Shown here: positions 57,706 through 64,000 of the stretch, piece after piece | How the letters are laid out: each line of letters opens with the position of its first letter | How positions within the stretch are numbered: the stretch's first letter is position 1 | From: Biomphalaria glabrata | Lineage: Eukaryota > Mollusca > Gastropoda > Planorbidae | Length of the DNA: 64,000 nucleotides | Assembly (NCBI RefSeq): GCF_947242115.1 | Contig: NC_074726.1 | Location: 4,234,451 to 4,298,450, forward strand | Direction of reading: 5' to 3' | The notes under the pieces: generated by a model | What the model saw: the letters and a program-made list of their open reading frames with translations, nothing else | What the model was told of the DNA's origin: nothing | Database searches by the model: none | Program-made: the position numbers and the translations under genes

Positions 57706-57873
57706 CTTTTAAATGTTCTTGTTTTGCATGTACTGAAGATGTGTCCTTGCTAGTTTATGTGTGGACTGCTTCTTGAAGTCACGCTTAAGGCGCACCCATC
57801 TCTCCATCCCCGATCAGTGTTGTTATATTTAATGTATATGAATGATTTCAGAATGATAGGTTCCGTTTTAGTA

Positions 57874-58108
57874 CGGGAAGTGTGGTCGAGAGGCTAAGTG
57901 CGCTTGAACTTGACAGAAGGGGGCTCGAGGTTCGACACCCGACTCGGGCAGAGTTGTGTTTACTGAGCGTCTAAAGGCAGCACGGAAAACCAACTCCTAG
58001 ATACCCCCCCCCCCCCTCCTCCACTGGCCCACAAAAGAGATTGGACCAAAGCGCTCTGAGCATACTATAAGCATGAAATTAGCGCTATATAAAAGCTATA
58101 AATATATA
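57874..58108 (+). mobile_element. tRNA-derived SINE, family 2
   Basis: GTGGTCGAGAGGCTAAGTGC, GGTTCGACACCCGACTCGGG, CTGAGCGTCTAAAGGCAGCA, a C14 run, AGCGCTCTGAGCATACTATA and an AAAGCTATAAATATATAG end. A short internal deletion removes part of the tRNA-like head. Confidence 0.85.
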
Positions 58109-58435
58109 GTATATGCAAGCTTGATCTTAAGCATCTCATAATCTGACTTTGATTTTTGGTTTGACAATCTTTCTGAACGTGTGTTCAAAACATAGAACCA
58201 GCAACGTCACTAGCAATAATAGAAGCATCATCACCAACACTATTATCAACATCAACCACATCAACAGTAACAGTAAAATCATCAACAATAGCATCAACAT
58301 TCGCATCAAACGCAAAACAAAACGATTCGATGAGATATATATACAAGCATTGGCATGCCGCTTTACACAATGACTCCTGTTTCAACCATGATATGATAAT
58401 CTAATGTATATTCTTTACTATAAATGTTGTTTTTC

Positions 58436-58525
58436 TTCGAGTCATTAGATACAAATAAAGCTTTTGAAACAATAAGTAGGACCAGGTTGATTAACCTTGG
58501 GATCTACGGTTGTACCTCTACTCTG
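58436..58525 (+). mobile_element. Small LINE RT fragment
   Basis: Reads SLDTNKAFETISRTRLINLG then IYG, which fits the RT block usually written LD(L/F)xKAFDTVxHxxLLxKLxxYG. Confidence 0.5.
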
Positions 58526-58609
58526 CACTATTTTTTTTTATTTTTTATTTTACTACAAATCTGTGGATCAGTTATATAATCAATAAATAACTCTGCATAG
58601 GTTCTGTTT

Positions 58610-58891
58610 GGGAGGCGCCGAGGCTGAGCGGTAAAGCGCTTGGCTTCCGGATCGGGGGTTCGAATCCTGGTGAAGACTGGGATTTTTAATTCCCGGATCT
58701 TCTGGCGCCTCTGAGTCCAACCAGCCATTATTTACCTGCCATTATTTAGGGAATAGTAAAGGCGGTTGGTCGTTTTGTGCTGGCCACATGACACCCCTGT
58801 TAACCGTAGGCCACAGAAACAGATGACCTTTACATCATCTGCCCTAGAGACCACAAGGTCTGAAAGGGGAGCTTTTTTTTTTTACTTATTT
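58610..58891 (+). mobile_element. tRNA-derived SINE, family 1, complete, with target duplication
   Basis: A box in GAGCGGTAAAGCGCTTGG, B box in GGGGGTTCGAATCCTGG, body through GGCGCCTCTGAGTCCAACCA, GGCGGTTGGTCG, GTGCTGGCCACATGACACCC and TTTACATCATCTGCCC, ending ACAAGGTCTGAAAGGGGAGC and a T11 tract. Exact 12-bp duplication TAGGTTCTGTTT at 58598-58609 and 58892-58903. Best reference copy in the window. Confidence 0.93.
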
Positions 58892-58903
58892 TAGGTTCTG
58901 TTT

Positions 58904-59699
58904 ACATTTACGACAATATATTGAATGCCCTGCATGAAAATTTGCAAGTACCACTGCACCTATTATATGACTGAATTTATTTGATAACTTCTGTTCTTCT
59001 AATACATATTCTCTCTCTCCACACTACATCCATTATTCTCTGTTCGTCTGCATACACTAAACTATATGCCGTCTGCTTCAGTGCTACTGTACCCTCGTTC
59101 GCCACTTAATTACTGTCGCTTGGGCGTCTCGAATATTACGTCTGGTGCGGGGCGCCGTTTACTGCAGTACGCAGTCGGGGTTTCGAAACAATCAGAAAGT
59201 GAAGATATCGTTTCGTCGTCTGTCGTAGTTTTAAATTTCAGCTACTGTTGCCTGTCTACAGGAGCAGACAAAGGCCTGACACTGAATCTCTACGCAGCAG
59301 TGTCTCCAGCGCTATCTACTTTCAACCATTTTATCTCAAAAAAAAAAATATATATGTACATATACATATGTATATATATAATCTCGCTGTGACCTAGTTA
59401 ATCAGTGAAAGCCGTAGATCCGTATACGTCTCTCGTCTGTTATTACTGTAATAATCTTAAAAGTTAGCATTTCATATAATGGAAGGGGTAAGAGAAAAGT
59501 TAATTCCGCGCATGTGAACTAATTTTTAGAGCGTAAAGTGTTCCTAGTTTTTGGTGCGTGACAATCTGGACCACGAAGTGTTACCAGTTATTCCCCCTTT
59601 TTTTTGTTTGAGTATTATTTTTCCCCAAATGTCAACTCTTTACACTTTCAGTTGGTATGAAGGCGAATATTAATAGGACAAATAAAGCAAAACTTTAAT
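58904..59699. other. No supported gene
   Basis: 59066-59340 is GC-richer than its surroundings and open for 108 codons from an ATG-less start, ending in an (AT)-rich patch. No recognised domain. Confidence 0.35.
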
Positions 59700-59830
59700 C
59701 AGGGCCGGCCTTAGACATGTGCAAACTAGGCAACCGCCTTGGGCCTCGATTGGAGGGGGGCCTTGCTAAGAGCACTTGGGAAACTTGTGCCCAATGTTAT
59801 TGTTGGAGTATTCAAGCCTGAAGAGGTCTG
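59700..59830. mobile_element. hAT-type MITE end, copy
   Basis: CAGGGCCGGCCTTAGACATG, then AACTAGGCAACCGCCTTGGG. Similar to the complement of 61195-61272, but the two ends share no target duplication. Confidence 0.55.
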
Positions 59831-60157
59831 AAATAAATTGCGTAGTTTTCTATTTTTCTATTTCATTGCATAATTATTCATAGTCGATGACAATACGCGA
59901 ATCAATCCAAAAATTAACCAATTAGTTAATCATTTAGTACTAATGAATAAAATTTTTGTTTTATAATGTTCAGAAAAATGGCAGTAATTCGCTGTTCTTT
60001 CCCTTAAATAAGCCTTGTTTTTTTTTTAAAGTATTACATTTTCTATTGCTTGTTGTTATAGCAGTAATGGTGAGATGGACAACTTTACTCAAACTGAATT
60101 TTCATGGACCAATATAATTATTCGAACTTCAATTAAAAAAAAAACGAAATGTGAATA

Positions 60158-60412
60158 TGACATCTCTCTCTTTCTCTCTCTATCTCTCTCGTTCTCTCTC
60201 TCTCTCTCTCTCCTTCCCTCTCTCTCTCTCCCTCCCTCTCTCTCTCTCTCTTTCTTTCTCTCTCTCTCTCGTTCTCTCTCTCTCTCTCCTTCCCTCTCTC
60301 TCTCTCCCTCCCTCTCTCTCTCCCTCCCTCCCTCTCTCTATCTTTCTCTCTCTCTCTCTCTTTCTCCCTCTCTCTCTCTCCCTCCCTCTCTCTGTCTTTC
60401 TCTTTCTCCTAT
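60158..60412. repeat. (CT)n / (CCCT) low-complexity tract
   Basis: CTCTCTCT with CCCTCC and TTTCTTT interruptions. The open frames on both strands are compositional. Confidence 0.95.
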
Positions 60413-60900
60413 ATTTTTGATGTATACAATAAACACATTTCTTCAAACTTATAGTTCTGAACGCATCATTGTAGTACTCTACAAGCTCTCTTCTATAAGT
60501 AGACAAATGAGTTGACGTAGTTAGGTAAGCGTTATCACCCGATGGACTTGTTCGATCACTTTGCACAGTCCTGGTTCTGCCGGTATGTAGGTTTCATGTA
60601 AGTTCACCGGGGCTTTGGGGGGTGCGGTTTGGGATGATCACTGAAGTGTAGCTTGAGGCATGTGATCGTAAATAAGCGAACTTGTGTAGACTGTCAAGCC
60701 TTCACCCCTAGCGTATACACGTACAGACACACACCCCCAGTGTTAGCATGACTTTCTAACACATTATCAAAGCGTCTCATTAAGCATAGATCTTCACGAA
60801 GTCTCGTGAAATAATGTCGCTGTGATGGATAAACAAGTAATAAAACAAGCAAAATACATTTAAAAAATACTTTAAAAAAAAAGCGAAGCTTTATATTTAA
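60413..60900. other. No gene seen
   Basis: Unrecognised sequence, partly GC-balanced. Confidence 0.4.
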
Positions 60901-61130
60901 GTGTATCCGTTAGTTTGGATCAGTCATGCCATTCAATTTGTAATAGATCTAGACTAACAATAATAAATGTGTGCGATTAGAAATATTTTTTTTTACCAAT
61001 TGTTTTTGTTTAGCGCAATTTCGTGCTCTTAGCGTTCTCACTATGCTATAATCATATCACTTCTCTGGACAAGTGGAAAGGGGGAGAAAGAACGGGGTAT
61101 CTGGGTGATCGCTTTTTATTTATGTATTTA
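60901..61130 (+). repeat. Dispersed repeat shared with 31180-31335 and 62350-62440
   Basis: GGATCAGTCATGCCATTCAA, TTTGTAATAGATCTAGACTA, AGAAATATTTTTTTTTACCA, then AAGTGGAAAGGGGGAG. The part near 60905-60960 appears reversed at 62375-62440. Class unknown. Confidence 0.5.
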
Positions 61131-61194
61131 TTTTTTAAGCGATCGACCTTAATTTCGAAATCGCATTTTTTTCTCTTAAATTAAGTCTAAAGTC

Positions 61195-61272
61195 TAGTCC
61201 AATGCGAGGCTCCGTTAATCGGAGGACCTAGGCGGCTGCCTAGTTTGCCTATGCTTAAGGCCGGCCCTGTAA
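61195..61272. mobile_element. hAT-type MITE right end
   Basis: ATCGGAGGACCTAGGCGGCT, GCCTAGTTTGCCTATGCTTA and AGGCCGGCCCTG, the inverted-repeat end of the family at 4977. The left end was not found. Confidence 0.55.
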
Positions 61273-61799
61273 TTCTAGCAGGTTCCTAGCATCCATTCGG
61301 GATGTAGGGGACAACACCGGAACTGTTTTAAATGGCAAAACAAATCTCCAAGATATTGGTCTAGTTACCTGAACCCTTCAACATAATAACGAGACCCACC
61401 AAGAATAATTCACGACTTTGGAGTCAGAAAATCTCTGACTGTCTAAAAACCATCAGACAAAGTATCATCCCAGACTGCGCTTCTTCAATTTCTTAAGTAA
61501 TAATAATGTTTTTAAAAAAAAAATGACACGAACGAGGTCAGTGTGACCAGAATTAACTCCGTTAGCTTCCGTTACGCTATGTAGTGCACGCTCTGTCATG
61601 CGTGACTCTACGCACGTCTCATAATGGCGGAACTTTGCAGACGTCACAACCAGGGAGAAATCAGAAGAATTAACTTATTCGTTGCGGTCATTATATCTTG
61701 TGTATTATTCTGGTATTGTGTCCTTGGATGTTGTTATCAACTCGCTACACAAGCGGCACTACAGCATTTCATGTTATACTATGGTCCTTTGTTCATTTT
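61273..61799. other. No supported gene
   Basis: Unrecognised; overlapping open frames near 61624-61887 run into the R3 copy and are not credible. Confidence 0.4.
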
Positions 61800-62063
61800 T
61801 GAAAAAATCTTTTTTTACGCATTCTGTCTGTCTGGGCGAAAGTGTGTACAGGTTATGTCTCCGACACCTAATCTCGGATCAAGCTGAAATTTTGAACAAT
61901 TATATTTTTTACCTGAAGCATAAGAATCAATTTATAGAAAAATTAGTTACATAACTATTGGTAATTAATTATTTTGTTTAAAATCTCTAACAAGGGAAAA
62001 ACATTTTACTTTGACTAAGATGGTGGGATATGCTGGATTAGTCCCCTTTATAGGTCGCCGCTT
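61800..62063 (-). repeat. Dispersed repeat R3, reverse
   Basis: ACGCATTCTGTCTGTCTGGG, CCTAATCTCGGATCAAGCTG, TATTGGTAATTAATTATTTT and GATTAGTCCCCTTTATAGGT. Confidence 0.8.
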
Positions 62064-62139
62064 TAAAGAAAGTTTTTAAAAAAAATATGTATACAAACAA
62101 GTGAAACAACTATATGATTTTCTATTTTCATGCACATCT

Positions 62140-62340
62140 CACTAGCGAAATGGTTAGAATGTCGGCTTGAGGAGGCTTAAGTCATGATCTCGTCTTCAGG
62201 TTGTTCCCCCCATCCTCATTTTTTTTATAAATGCTTTTAAAATCTGATGACTGTAAAATTCACCCAGATGTCCCTTCCCCCCCCCCCCCCCTCCACCCTC
62301 CCCAAGCTAAAAGCATGAAATAGCGCTAAACAAAAACAAT
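62140..62340 (+). mobile_element. SINE-like element, tRNA-type head and family-2-like tail
   Basis: CTCACTAGCGAAATGGTTAG and TCTCGTCTTCAGGTTGTTCC look like degraded A and B boxes. After a C15 run comes AAGCATGAAATAGCGCTAAA, close to the family-2 tail AAGCATGAAATTAGCGCTAT. Perhaps a distinct head on a shared tail. Confidence 0.45.
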
Positions 62341-62440
62341 TGGTACATATATTTCTAATCGAGATGTATTCTTGCTGGTCTAGATCTATTACAAATGTTA
62401 TTACATGACTGACCCATACTAATTGATACCACTACACTTC

Positions 62441-63822
<1,382 letters not shown>

Positions 63823-63823
63823 C

Positions 63824-63825
<2 letters not shown>

Positions 63826-63877
<52 letters not shown>

Positions 63878-63886
63878 TGTATATTT
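63826..63886. repeat. (AT)n microsatellite
   Basis: TA dinucleotides with one C interruption near the end, followed by GTATATTTTGG and a G9 run. Confidence 0.95.
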
Positions 63887-64000
63887 TGGTTGGGAGGGGG
63901 GGGGGCTGAGTGGTACAAAAAAAAAATAAAGTACAACATATGGAGCGACTATAACGCACAGTATATGGGACTCAACAATTTGCTAGGCAACCCATACAAA

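Noticed and set aside
59700-61272. One 1.57-kb DNA transposon bounded by CAGGGCCGG ends
   Set aside because: The ends are inverted and similar, but the flanking 8 bases differ and the interior holds unrelated repeats; more likely two separate copies.

Overview
This window is gene-poor, AT-rich animal DNA crowded with repeats. Everything fits a mollusc, most likely a freshwater pulmonate snail (Planorbidae, Biomphalaria/Bulinus-like). The evidence is spliceosomal introns, polyadenylation signals, two tRNA-derived SINE families with gastropod-style layout, many 5'-truncated LINE copies with an (CTTAT)n-type tail, small TTAA and hAT-type MITEs, and long microsatellites and minisatellites. The species call is inference from repeat style. 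I see no bacterial-type operon, CRISPR array, rRNA or free-standing tRNA gene, and no retrovirus-like or LTR element.

The protein-coding content I can support lies in the first 19 kb, all on the + strand. Two paralogous two-exon genes (6870-7868 and 14963-19142) encode very small Gly/His/Lys-rich proteins. In each, a short first exon ends in an MGCGxS box, a phase-1 intron follows, and a second exon carries GHGKGHG-type repeats and the shared block GRRGSNDSKGSHGKG. Neither shows up as one open frame because the intron splits it. Between them sits a single-exon gene (12406-12954) for a 182-residue protein with a basic N-terminus, an acidic Ser/Asp/Cys-rich centre and a Lys-rich C-terminus. I do not recognise a named family for any of the three. 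They form the locus that looks most worth study.

The rest is repeats and unassigned non-coding DNA. LINE relics of at least three kinds are spread over the window: a CTTAT-tailed family, an L2/CR1-like family, and a family whose C-terminus ends in a zinc-finger motif. A tRNA-derived SINE is present about eleven times and a second SINE twice. A dispersed repeat of about 250 bp, called R3 here, occurs about ten times. Nested insertions with clear target duplications include a 742-bp hAT-type element inside R3, a 529-bp TTAA element inside a SINE, and an 81-bp TTAA mini-MITE inside a foldback element. Tandem arrays include 33-bp (8.1-8.5 kb), 36-bp (28.2-30.8 kb, with a 684-bp higher-order unit), 26-bp (32.2-32.7 kb), a different 26-bp (38.4-38.9 kb) and 31-bp (50.0 kb) units. 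The long open frames over GTT, CT, AT and the 36-bp and 26-bp arrays are by-products of repeat period and composition, not genes.

From 19.2 kb to the end I found no convincing host exon. These stretches look intergenic or intronic. Without transcripts, exons of an unrecognised large gene cannot be excluded.
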